Assembly: GCA_963422275.1 (NCBI GenBank)
Contig: OY729418.1
Coordinates: forward strand, 496,001 to 560,000
DNA length: 64,000 nt
Direction of reading: 5' to 3'
Source: G963422275 sp963422275
GTDB lineage: Bacteria > Pseudomonadota > Alphaproteobacteria > Rhodobacterales > Rhodobacteraceae
The position numbers were made by a program, and so were the translations under genes. How positions within the stretch are numbered: position 1 is the first letter of the stretch; the number at the start of each line of letters is the position of its first letter. This document shows positions 37,931 through 45,951 of this stretch, in pieces. Below the pieces are notes generated by a model. The model was given only the letters and a program-made list of their open reading frames with translations. It did no database searches and had not been told where the DNA came from.

Positions 37931-38990
37931 CGCCCAGCTGCCTCGCAACGAAAGCCTTCACGTCAGCCAACGTGCCTGAACCGCTGTTCACGTCCATCTC
38001 AATCGAATTGTCGACCGACGGCCCATACGCATTATCGATTGCCGCCGCCGTCTCTTTGAGACGCTTGACGGACTCTCCAAGCAGGTTCTCCGAACTGACC
38101 GGTTTCAGGAACGCTGCAGCCAAGGTTCTCGGCTGCTGGCTACCGGCCTCCGCCCGAACAAACGAGGCCCGGGTGTGGTGACTGTAGCTGTTTCGCTTTC
38201 CCGACGGGCTGGCGGTGGCAAATGCTTCTGTCACTGCCCCGAGCGCTTTCCCTGCCAGCGCAAGATCACCCGAGAGGTTTTCCACCAGTCTGCCGGTATC
38301 GACACAAACATAAAGGTAATACACTCCGGACCCGAATCCAGCCTCGCCGACAAATCCGGCACCCATGTCTTCAGTTGCCCTCTTTAGGTCGTCGACAGCG
38401 GTGTAGTAGTCATCCTCGACCTCGGCCCTATGCGTTGTGATTGCGTGCGAAACCTGTACTGCTGCCTCGCGGTTAAAATCTGGCGCATCGGCCAGCATGC
38501 GACCGAACATTGCAAGGTCGACTGCCCCGTCAGCAGCTTGCAGGATCTCCTTCCCGAGGGTTTTCGCCTCCTCTTTCAGGGATTCTCCAGAAAGGGCACG
38601 CTCCGCAATCTTGAACGCGGCACTCCGCTCATCAGGCGAGATGAACGCAAGCTGCCTGATACGAGCTTTCTCTTTTTCCTTGTCATCAATCTTTCCGAAA
38701 ACCGCGGCCACCTTGAGAGCAATGGTTCGCGCCTGCTCATCGGTTGCACCCTTGTCGCATAGGTGATTCAAGATCTCGTCTCCGAGCAGCCGAGTGCGTT
38801 GACCCAAGCTGCCTTTCAAGGCCGCGGACATGGCAGGCGAAATCCGCGCAGCCCGTTTCAGGGACTGCGACGATATCCGGAGCCGGTTCACCCCCCCGTA
38901 CATTGCAGTTTTCGGACGACCAATATCATCCCGGTTGGGATTGGAAGGCGGATAAACTGTAAGGAAGTGCAGTTGCACAAAGCATGTCAT
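37923..38990 (-). CDS. cas7e: Cas7e, Cascade backbone subunit
   Basis: 355-residue Cas7 (Cse4/CasC), six copies of which form the crRNA-binding spine. Family motifs are FVQLHFLTVYPPSNPNRDDIGRPKTA, YGGVNRLRISSQSLKRAARIS and GAGFVGEAGFGSGVYYLYVCVD. ATG 38990 overlaps the cse2 stop as ATGA; the open frame extends a further 20 codons upstream inside cse2. The Cas7 thumb flips out every sixth base pair of the crRNA-target duplex, which matters for the regulatory RNA at 41288-41378. Confidence 0.95.
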   Translation of the reverse strand: MTCFVQLHFLTVYPPSNPNRDDIGRPKTAMYGGVNRLRISSQSLKRAARISPAMSAALKGSLGQRTRLLGDEILNHLCDKGATDEQARTIALKVAAVFGKIDDKEKEKARIRQLAFISPDERSAAFKIAERALSGESLKEEAKTLGKEILQAADGAVDLAMFGRMLADAPDFNREAAVQVSHAITTHRAEVEDDYYTAVDDLKRATEDMGAGFVGEAGFGSGVYYLYVCVDTGRLVENLSGDLALAGKALGAVTEAFATASPSGKRNSYSHHTRASFVRAEAGSQQPRTLAAAFLKPVSSENLLGESVKRLKETAAAIDNAYGPSVDNSIEMDVNSGSGTLADVKAFVARQLGDA

Positions 38991-39511
38991 TGGGTAATTT
39001 CTCCTTTGTTGGTTCCGGCGAATTCCATGCCGAAATACTGAAAGCACCAATCGTTTCGAACCTTGTCGTTCCAGAAATAGAGATCCTGTGCCAGCGCGTT
39101 TCCGTCACATGCAACGTCAGACCCGAGAACCCTGATTGAACGGCGCAGCGGGACTATTAAGTCGCGATGGGTGCGTATGCGGATCAGCGATTGGAAGCGG
39201 AGAGCGCCAAGTGTCCGCGGCCCGTCCCTTGATGGCTTTGCGCCGAACTTGGAAGCAAGCCGTTTCCCCCTGATATCCTTGACAAGCGCAAGGGTCGTTG
39301 CCAGAAGGGATAGTTGGCTCGCGGATGCGTGCCGACCGGAATCGGCTAGCAGCCTGTTGAGGTGGTGGATCTCTTCGACGCAAAGCGCGTCCGCAGGAGA
39401 CACGCAACGCCTCAAGCGGGCGCGTGCCATCCGAGCCGCGCTCTTGTCATTGCCCAGGGCGGTCTTGTACCATTTTGCCACGACCTCCCCGACACTGCTA
39501 TTTTCCGTCAT
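38987..39511 (-). CDS. cse2: Cse2 (Cas11e), Cascade small subunit
   Basis: 174-residue CasB. It carries the helical Cse2 core: KWYKTALGNDKSAARMARAR, PADALCVEEIHHLNRLL, RFQSLIRIRTHRDLIVPLRRSIRVLG and the terminal DLYFWNDKVRNDWCFQYFG. ATG 39511 has GGAGAGACAGG upstream and lies 13 nt after the cse1 stop; the longer open frame to 39619 lies inside cse1. Two copies line the R-loop and bind the displaced strand. Confidence 0.92.
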   Translation of the reverse strand: MTENSSVGEVVAKWYKTALGNDKSAARMARARLRRCVSPADALCVEEIHHLNRLLADSGRHASASQLSLLATTLALVKDIRGKRLASKFGAKPSRDGPRTLGALRFQSLIRIRTHRDLIVPLRRSIRVLGSDVACDGNALAQDLYFWNDKVRNDWCFQYFGMEFAGTNKGEITQ

Positions 39512-39524
39512 TCCTGTCTCTCCT

Positions 39525-41021
39525 TCATGCTTTGCTAGGAATAGGAAGGCCCAACGCAGTCCGCACCTGTCGCGAGATCTTGCCCAACAGCTTGCGCCTG
39601 GCAGTGATTCGCTTCTCAATCACGGCAACGTTGTGTTCGGCAAGACCGTCGCCGATTCTCATGTCGAAAAGGCGCATGGCCTCTTTTTTCAGAGTTCCAT
39701 GCCAGTTCTCTTCCACGTTCTCGTCGGCACCTTGCACAATTTTCTTTGCTGATTCAGCAAATTCATTCTCGGTTGCAGAAAAGAACTCCTCCGTCACCGA
39801 ATTCGCAGCCGTGCCGACAAGCTGCCAAGCTGTCTTGAGGGCTTTCCGCAAAGCTTCCGACGCAATTTTGGCGGCATCGACCAGTTTGTGAACACGGTAA
39901 AGCCTGTCATCTTCGAGGCGCGGAAAGCCCGGATATCTGTGGCAGGCAAAATCGACTGGTTTCATGTTGTCCATCGCCCAGCCCCCAACCAGCAATTCGA
40001 AATCCGGCGGCTCGCTTCGGTTCCCGTACTCGTGCACGACCTTCGCGATGCGTTGCGTTTTCGAACTCTCCTGGTCCGATCCCATGGTTACTCCAAGCCA
40101 GTTGCGGTAGCTAAGGCGGCCGGCCCTAGGATGAACGGGCAGCCATTCCGGGTCGTCTTCCTTCTTCCGGTAATAGGGCGTGAGCGGATGTTCGCACCAT
40201 TGGTAGTTCGTTCCGTATGGTTTTTGGACCACGCCCACCACGCGGTCGTCCTTGAACACGAGCCGCAATCGCCTAGGCATGCCAAAGAACGCCTCCAAGG
40301 GATGAATTTCGTCTCGCGTGAGATGCTGTCCCGCTTTTCCCGACGTTCGTGTCGGTCTGAGCCACGGCAGAGCCGATTTCGCTTCGTCGATCGCAAGCGG
40401 CATGCCCGGGAGAACATTGGCGAATACCAGTCGCCAAAGAGTGAAACGACCATCCCCGGAATCCAGCGGCTGCACCAGCGTTGTCATCGGCCCGCCACCA
40501 CGCATCGAGGTACGGTTGCCTGCTCCGCCAGAAGGCGCGAACGCCTGCAGAGTGTAGAGAGCCATTGCCGCTTCGACGGGCGAAAGCGCAGACAAGCGGT
40601 TGCGCTTGACCATCAGGTCTGCATTCTTCGATACGGTCGAGGCTCCGGCAGAATCAATGTAGAGCATGTCCACCGACTTGATGCCCGACTTGCTGGCGGA
40701 GTGTTCGAAGGCTTCCAGATCCTGAAGAAATCGCGGGCCATCCCCGGAAAGCGAAAAACAGTGGGCGAATTTCACCAAGGCCTCTCGAAGCCTGTCGGCG
40801 TCAGGGTGGTTCAAGCGGGCACGCCAATCGCTTTCGTCCTGTGGCGGATCGACCAGCGAGACCAATCCGACCAGGAGCTCAAGACAAGCGAGATTGAAGT
40901 CCGGCCGGTCCCAAGCCAACCTCGAAATTCCCGGCTCGGCAATCCGGTCAACGGAAATGACAGCGGACTCACCGTTTCTGATCGCAGGAATCCACGGGTC
41001 AGTCACCAAGCACAAGCTCAC
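39525..41021 (-). CDS. cse1: Cse1 (Cas8e), Cascade large subunit
   Basis: 498-residue CasA, which reads the PAM and recruits Cas3. Recognisable parts are the start LVTDPWIPAIRNGESAVISV, DGPRFLQDLEAF, SGGAGNRTSMRGGGPMTTLV and HPLEAFFGMPRRLRLVF. It starts with GTG 41021, whose GTGA overlaps the stop of the small upstream gene (41018-41020), so its translation is probably coupled to that gene. It opens the Cascade-adaptation operon, driven by the promoter at 41260-41286. Confidence 0.95.
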   Translation of the reverse strand: MSLCLVTDPWIPAIRNGESAVISVDRIAEPGISRLAWDRPDFNLACLELLVGLVSLVDPPQDESDWRARLNHPDADRLREALVKFAHCFSLSGDGPRFLQDLEAFEHSASKSGIKSVDMLYIDSAGASTVSKNADLMVKRNRLSALSPVEAAMALYTLQAFAPSGGAGNRTSMRGGGPMTTLVQPLDSGDGRFTLWRLVFANVLPGMPLAIDEAKSALPWLRPTRTSGKAGQHLTRDEIHPLEAFFGMPRRLRLVFKDDRVVGVVQKPYGTNYQWCEHPLTPYYRKKEDDPEWLPVHPRAGRLSYRNWLGVTMGSDQESSKTQRIAKVVHEYGNRSEPPDFELLVGGWAMDNMKPVDFACHRYPGFPRLEDDRLYRVHKLVDAAKIASEALRKALKTAWQLVGTAANSVTEEFFSATENEFAESAKKIVQGADENVEENWHGTLKKEAMRLFDMRIGDGLAEHNVAVIEKRITARRKLLGKISRQVRTALGLPIPSKA

Positions 41022-41197
41022 GCGTCTTCCCCCTCGTCGCCATCTTCAGTCAGCAACTTCATTCGTGGGAAAGGGACGTCTGAGTCACCACAGGCCAACA
41101 CTGGTGGAAATCTGTCGAATTTGAATCGCAAATCAGCAAGCGCGAATTGAAACTCCGGCCATCTGAATTGGAAAAACACGCCGCGGAAATCAAGCAT
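41018..41197 (-). CDS. unknown 59-residue cas-operon small protein
   Basis: Small gene between the Cascade promoter and cse1, of unknown function. ATG 41197 has a good ribosome-binding site (GAGGA, 5 nt spacing), and its TGA overlaps the cse1 GTG as GTGA, so the two are translationally coupled. The predicted protein is aromatic-rich (seven Phe in the first half: MLDFRGVFFQFRWPEFQF), with an acidic tail (TEDGDEGEDA). No signal peptide, membrane segment or motif I recognise. A GTG four codons upstream (41209) is an alternative start. It could be a leader peptide, an unrecognised Cascade accessory, or a product of a CreT-like gene; none can be chosen from sequence. Confidence 0.65.
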   Translation of the reverse strand: MLDFRGVFFQFRWPEFQFALADLRFKFDRFPPVLACGDSDVPFPRMKLLTEDGDEGEDA

Positions 41198-41250
41198 TTC
41201 ATTCCTCACTTTCGCAATTACCCTTATCTAACACTGACTATCATTAGAAT

Positions 41251-41271
41251 AGACAAACACTTATACATTTT
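41251..41271 (-). promoter_or_regulatory. predicted Cascade target site over the cse1 -10 region
   Basis: Reading the minus strand from 41268, ATGTATAAGTGTTTG (to 41254) matches the mini-CRISPR spacer start ATGTACAAGTGCTTG at 13 of 15 positions. The two mismatches are at spacer positions 6 and 12, which do not pair in type I-E R-loops. From position 16 the match is lost. The three bases before it (41271-41269) read AAA, a permissive PAM in E. coli type I-E. Short seed pairing should allow binding without target cleavage. Confidence 0.7.
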
Positions 41272-41286
41272 TTCAGGCGTTGTCAA
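41260..41286 (-). promoter_or_regulatory. promoter of the cse1-cas2 operon
   Basis: On the minus strand, TTGACA (complement of 41281-41286) is a consensus -35, also readable as the alphaproteobacterial CTTGAC one base earlier. TATAAG (complement of 41260-41265) is the -10. Spacing is 15 nt from TTGACA or 16 nt from CTTGAC, slightly short. Transcription would start near 41253, about 55 nt before the small gene's ATG. It is the only good promoter between cas3 and cse1 and sits directly behind the terminator of the crRNA-like RNA. Confidence 0.65.
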
Positions 41287-41287
41287 G

Positions 41288-41378
41288 CAAAAAATCCCCG
41301 CAAAAGCGGGAAACTAGTCCGAAGCATACGCAATCAAGCACTTGTACATCGGTTCATCCCCGCTTCTACAGGGAACCA
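41288..41378 (-). ncRNA. crRNA-like regulatory RNA (CreR/CreA-type mini-CRISPR)
   Basis: Two degenerate repeats flank one 33-nt spacer in the cas3-cse1 gap. The upstream repeat (41378-41350) matches 22 of 29 bases, keeps the exact handle ATGAACCG and a 5-bp stem CCCTG/CGGGG. The spacer is 41349-41317. The downstream repeat (41316-41288) matches 19 of 29, has a perfect stem CCCGC-TTTT-GCGGG, and is followed at once by GATTTTTT, so it is also an intrinsic terminator. Repeat-to-repeat distance is 62. A weak promoter (TTGCGA, 17 nt, TGTATA) may lie just upstream, near 41413-41385. The spacer start targets the cse1 promoter. CreA and CreR RNAs of this design repress toxin or cas promoters through Cascade; assignment here is inference from sequence. 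Confidence 0.8.
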
Positions 41379-41422
41379 AGCCATATACAGGTATGCTTTC
41401 TGGGGGTCGCAAGCCCATCCCG

Positions 41423-43999
41423 TCAAGAAAGGGAACTGACCCTCAGGCCACACTCGTCATATAGCAGGCTGTGCCCTATCGTGCAACCATCCTCGTCAAT
41501 CGGGCAAACCTTGCAGGCCTCACGCCTCCATTCCGGCCATGAACTTTTGACTGCCCGAATTTCCGGAGTGTCCTGTTCCGGCACCAAGCAACCGAAACGC
41601 TTCAGGGAGGCAGAAACCTCTGACAATGCCCAAGCCGCAGACAAGTCATCGCCGTCTGCAAGCGGAGCCAATCGACCACCATTGCGGCGGGCAAGCACCA
41701 GAGTCACTTGCGGCTCACCGAGACGGGTCGGAAACAGTGCGTCATTGCTTACTGCTCCGCGGGTTCCAACAACATAGCCGGATTCCGTCTCCACCACGTT
41801 TCCTCTAGCGATACTCGACTGGGCCCTTTCATTTCCCTCTGCGCTCAGCTCGGCATCCTGGAGCGCCTGGGGAACCTGCGCCATTTTGTCCTCGCAATGC
41901 ACGGCCTCGATCAACTCGCGCAGCCCACAAGGCGAAACAATCGCACCCTTATCGAACAATGCCTTTGCCGTTCGCCACTGTTCATCGAGACGGTAAACCC
42001 AAGACCCCCGGCCAAGAACATCGCGAAGCCAGTCTTCGCCCTCCACTTTGTCAGGGTCCGGAGAAACGACATGCAGTGTTGGCGTGTGCACTGGACGGTC
42101 TTTCTTGGGACGCTTGCCCATATGCCGCCATAACCTTCCAGCCCTTTGAATGAGCGAACCGATTGGTGCGAGATCGGAGACCATCACGTCGAAATCAAGG
42201 TCGAGCGATGCCTCGACTACCTGCGTTGCGACCAGTATGCGACCTTTGCGCCCTATTCCGTTTTTGCCAAACCTGCTCAAAAGTTCCTGCTCACGTCCAA
42301 GACGGTCCACCAATGCGAAACGCGCATGCAGCAAGTCTGCAGGAACGCCGTTTTGACGCAAAGCTAGAACGGCATCAATTGCGTCGTCCACAGCGTTTCG
42401 CACCCATACGCATGCGGCACCGCAGTTCGCTGCTGACGTCAGGACTTCAATTGCGCTATCCTGCTCCCGAAGCCGCCTGACATCGACAGTTCGAACACTC
42501 TCGCCAAACGGCGAAACGGCGCCAGTCGACAGTTTGCCGCGCCCGACAAGATGAATTCCGGGATAGTGACCAGCGTGAAGTTCTTCGGCTTCCACTTCAA
42601 GGCCATCCTGGAACGCCTTGACATACGATTGGCGCGTCGCCAGCGGAAGGGTCGCGGTCATCAGGATTGCCGAACCGCCCAGACGCGCCTGCATCTTGAG
42701 AAGCGCCTCCAACTCCCGTTGCATGTAAGGATCGTAGCTGTGTGCCTCATCGACGATAAGCACCTTGTCCGAAAGGCCAAATAGCCTGAGTGTCGAAAAG
42801 CGGGACGGCAGAATGCCAAGCAACGCTTGATCCACCGTTCCAACGCCCACATTTGCGAGCAAAGCCCTCCGCCGGTTGTCGGAAAGCCAGGCGCTGCCTT
42901 CGGATTCAGGAGTGCCGTCTGAAAGCGCACCCTGCAAATCTCGCATCGCATTTCGCAGTCTCGCGCGTCCATGCGCAAGCACAGCCGTGGGGGGCGTTTC
43001 AAACAGCTGCGGCAAGGCAACCAGCATACGTTCAAACATCGCATCCGAAGTCGCCATGGTCGGAAGCGCGAAAAATATCCCGCGAGCTTTTCCAGCCCGA
43101 ATCATCCGGTGAGCGAGAATAACCGCAGCCTCCGTCTTTCCCGCGCCTGTGGCATCTTCTATTACGACCAGTTGCGGGCCACCGGAAAATTCCACCTCGG
43201 ACGCCGCATCCTGCATGGGTCGCAGGCTGCCCAAGTCCGGAAACGGTCTGTCAATCCGAGCGGGATCTGGCGGCTCCAGGCCAGCTTTCCTGATTGCGTC
43301 ACCCGCTCGACGCCGTGCGTCCTCCAGCACTGCCTTCGCTTCAAGTGACACTCGCTTGACCGGAAACCATTCGCCGTTCGAACCGATCCAGTCCGCAGCG
43401 ACAGTCAGGCCGCTCAAAGCCCACCCAAGCGCCTTGGCCTTTTGCGCAGTCATGCTTTCCAGCGAAGCATCAGGGAACAGTTCCAGCAGACAGGAAACCC
43501 AATCCAGCGCCGCTTCCTTACCACTTCCGATGCTGCGCTGCATTTCAATTCTCTTGAAACGATTTCCACCTAGGCGCGTGGGCGGACAACCGTGATGTCC
43601 GGACACAGCCCCATACAATTCGGTGCGCACTGACCTGTCGGGACTTAGCCCGGCAAGGACACAGTCCAGTGATCCGCACAACAAGAAGTCCGACAGCTGC
43701 CAATGCCGCGGCGCTCCCTTTCTGTCTTCACGGATCAAGGCACGGAAAGATTCGGATAGCTTTCCGACATCATGCAACGCAACCAAGATCACCATCGCGC
43801 GGCGTTGAGCGCATGAAAGGTCGGCAAAAGCTGTATGGGACTTGATCAGGCACTCCGCGCACGCAGCAACGTCCAGCATGTGAACGACTGCAGGCAACTC
43901 GTTGCCCTCGTTGTCAGACTTGCCTGGCCAACTGTAGAACGCTTCCAATTTGTCTGCTCCGAAACTAAGGTTTGTTTCATAAGTCGCGCGTGGTCCCAA
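41423..43999 (-). CDS. cas3: Cas3, type I-E nuclease-helicase
   Basis: 858 residues, HD nuclease then SF2 helicase. HD-domain residues are His40, His76-Asp77 (LHDVGK) and His134-His135 (SGHHG). Helicase motifs are Walker A GAGKT (284-288), DEAH (416-419), TATLP and the arginine-finger motif QRAGRLWRH. TTG 43999 is the first possible start because TGA lies 15 nt upstream in frame. A TTG at 43948 with GGAG upstream would start at EAFYSWPGKS, which aligns better with the E. coli N-terminus and may be the true one. It has its own promoter and is separated from cse1 by 401 nt. Confidence 0.95.
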   Translation of the reverse strand: MGPRATYETNLSFGADKLEAFYSWPGKSDNEGNELPAVVHMLDVAACAECLIKSHTAFADLSCAQRRAMVILVALHDVGKLSESFRALIREDRKGAPRHWQLSDFLLCGSLDCVLAGLSPDRSVRTELYGAVSGHHGCPPTRLGGNRFKRIEMQRSIGSGKEAALDWVSCLLELFPDASLESMTAQKAKALGWALSGLTVAADWIGSNGEWFPVKRVSLEAKAVLEDARRRAGDAIRKAGLEPPDPARIDRPFPDLGSLRPMQDAASEVEFSGGPQLVVIEDATGAGKTEAAVILAHRMIRAGKARGIFFALPTMATSDAMFERMLVALPQLFETPPTAVLAHGRARLRNAMRDLQGALSDGTPESEGSAWLSDNRRRALLANVGVGTVDQALLGILPSRFSTLRLFGLSDKVLIVDEAHSYDPYMQRELEALLKMQARLGGSAILMTATLPLATRQSYVKAFQDGLEVEAEELHAGHYPGIHLVGRGKLSTGAVSPFGESVRTVDVRRLREQDSAIEVLTSAANCGAACVWVRNAVDDAIDAVLALRQNGVPADLLHARFALVDRLGREQELLSRFGKNGIGRKGRILVATQVVEASLDLDFDVMVSDLAPIGSLIQRAGRLWRHMGKRPKKDRPVHTPTLHVVSPDPDKVEGEDWLRDVLGRGSWVYRLDEQWRTAKALFDKGAIVSPCGLRELIEAVHCEDKMAQVPQALQDAELSAEGNERAQSSIARGNVVETESGYVVGTRGAVSNDALFPTRLGEPQVTLVLARRNGGRLAPLADGDDLSAAWALSEVSASLKRFGCLVPEQDTPEIRAVKSSWPEWRREACKVCPIDEDGCTIGHSLLYDECGLRVSSLS

Positions 44000-44047
44000 A
44001 ATGGAAAAACGTCATAGTCATATCTTGGAATTCGGCCCCACCCGCAC

Positions 44048-44076
44048 ACTATAAATACCCGGATGACGCAAGTCAA
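44048..44076 (-). promoter_or_regulatory. cas3 promoter
   Basis: On the minus strand, TTGACT (complement of 44071-44076), exactly 17 nt, then TATAGT (complement of 44048-44053). Predicted transcription start near 44041, about 40 nt before the first cas3 start codon. No match of the regulatory spacer to this promoter was found, so cas3 seems controlled separately from Cascade. Confidence 0.6.
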
Positions 44077-44117
44077 AATGACATGATCGACAAATGCAAA
44101 GAGTTAAAGGTTGTCTA

Positions 44118-45380
44118 AGAAACCGCTGAATATAACCTGATATGTGGATAGCATTGTGCATCTGGGACACGTTTGTCATTTTGCGCTGCGCCTTTTTCGA
44201 GGGATCGCGTCATGCAATGCCTTCAGCCATCGAGCCTTGAACATAACCTCAAGAAGCGCCGCGAGATTTTTTTGGCTCAATTCGCGAATCGCAGGCCTGT
44301 CCTGGCGCTGGCGGCTGCGAGGCATGCTCTTGGCGATGGATGCCTGCCGAGCACGACGAGATGGAACCACCTCAAATAGCTGTCGAGACACTTGGTGGCG
44401 ATACCTCAGAAGCGCCGCAGGAAGCCCTTGATCTGGCTGTGGCGGCTGGTGGCCGTCTGGATGTGCAGGGCCCCGCGCACCCGCTCGCCGGCGGAGCGGG
44501 TGACGCTCTCGTGAAGAATGCCGAGCGCCGCGGCGGCGGGCCGATGGCAATGGCCGGCGTCGGAGACGAGCAGGGCGTCCGGGGCGATCACCGGCGCCAG
44601 CGCCCGCTTCACGCTGTCCGCGTCGAGTTTCGGCAGGGTGCGGCTGAGGGTCGCGCCCTCGGCAAGCGACGTGGCGAAGGCCAGCCATCGTTCCTTGCGG
44701 TGCAGCCCGGACCGCGCCGTGCCGGTGAAGGCGCCGAAAGTCCGGCCGCAGGGCTTGCAGCGATAGCAGCGCAGACCGCGCGACTTGCCCCGAGACACCG
44801 CGCCGCCGCTGCCGCGGTCGGCGACGGTGTCCCGGGCCGGCTCAAGGCCGTCAAGGAGGGCCGGCACGGCAGCCTTGTCGGAGGCTTGGCCCGGAGTGAT
44901 CACGAAGCGGCGCGGCAGGCCAAGGCCGTCGACGACGACGTGGATTTTGGTGCTCAGCCCGCCTCGCGAGCGTCCGATGGCGTGGTCCGGACCCCCTTTT
45001 TTCCGCCCGCGGCGTGCTGGTGGGCGCGCACCACCGAGGAGTCGAGGAGATGAAGAGACCCCGGCGAGCGCCCCGAACAGGCGCTCCCGCACCCCTTGCC
45101 TGGCCCAGCGGTTGCAGACTGTCGCATGCGGCCCGCAGCGTTCCGGAAGGTCGTGCCACGGCGTGCCGGTGCGCAGGATGTGAAAGATCCCGCTGATCGC
45201 CCGCCGGTCATCCACCCGCGGAACGCCCCGCGGCTTGTCAGGCAACAACGGCGAGATGATCGCCCATTCCGCATCCGTCAGATCGTGCCGGCCCTGCATC
45301 CTCAATCTCCCACTGTTTGGAAGATTGAATCACATCAGAGCCGGAAAGAAAATCCCTTTTCCCTTTATGAGTACACGACC
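44118..45380. mobile_element. chimeric IS: IS427-like joined to a second transposase gene
   Basis: The right part (about 44811-45380) is the right half of the IS427-like element, ending in ATGAGTACACGACC then TAG. The left part (44118 to about 44811) holds the C-terminal half of a zinc-ribbon/DDE transposase of IS1595 type, and begins with CTAAGAAACCGCTGAATATA, a variant of the IS end at 24030-24053 and 62546. The join lies at GCCGCGGTCGGCGACGG. Confidence 0.65.
44406..45305 (-). pseudogene. chimeric transposase, IS5 N-part fused in frame to IS1595-type C-part
   Basis: Continuous 299-codon frame. Residues 1 to about 160 are IS427-like (DLTDAEWAIISPLLPDKPRG, IGRSRGGLSTKIHVVVDG, ARDTVADRG) in one frame without the programmed shift, because of a local deletion. 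From there it continues as YRCKPCGRTFGAFTGT, HRKERWLAFATSLAEG and HSQIKGFLRRF, an IS1595-type zinc-ribbon transposase. The last segment of that family (RGIATKCLDSYLRWFH) follows in another frame down to about 44340. Two incompatible catalytic cores make activity unlikely. Confidence 0.7.
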
Positions 45381-45951
45381 TAGAGGCGGGCAATGATCTG
45401 AGTTGGTGACAGGGTCAGGATTTCCAGGATATTGAACCCGCGTTTCTGGCCGTGGAGATGACGGACCTGAGGTCTGCGAAGACCTGCGCACCCTCGAGGG
45501 TTCGGAAAGCTCCCGAGATCTTCATGCGCACCTTCATCATGCGCAGGTCCTGTTCGGCCTGATTGTTGGTGAAGGGGACTGTGAAGTCCGCAAGGAACCG
45601 CAGGACGTCATCGCGGCAGTCACGCAAGCGAATGATCAGGTTATGACCTGGCCGTCTGGCTTTTCGACCTCGGGCGCCGGATTTTTGGACCAGTGGTGGC
45701 TGACGTTCGTGGAAGGCGAGGCCCTTGGCGAGGATCGCCATGCATTTGGCGAGAATATCCTCGCAAACCGAAGCGGACAGTTTGGTCTCGTCGCGCCCCT
45801 GAGCCGTGGCCTTGAGCTGATTGGCACTGTTGAGCAGCGCGCTCAACTCTGTCGCCCATGGCTCTTTTCCGATCTCTGCGATGGCCCTCAGTTCGCGCAG
45901 GTGATGCGCCCCGCAGAGGGCGTGTGCATCCACTCCACTCATATGGGCGCA

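Noticed and set aside
39888..41150. 420-codon plus-strand open frame
   Set aside because: Antisense to cse1 and the small upstream gene, with low-complexity composition and no motif; a GC-bias shadow.
41297..41310. Downstream pseudo-repeat as only a cas3 terminator
   Set aside because: It does work as a terminator on paper, but the surrounding match to the CRISPR repeat, the 62-bp spacing to a second repeat-like block with intact handle, and the promoter-matching spacer make a plain terminator an incomplete explanation.
44048..44076. cas3 promoter as a second target of the regulatory spacer
   Set aside because: Alignment of the spacer start with the -10 region shows mismatches at paired positions 3, 8 and 9; no convincing seed.
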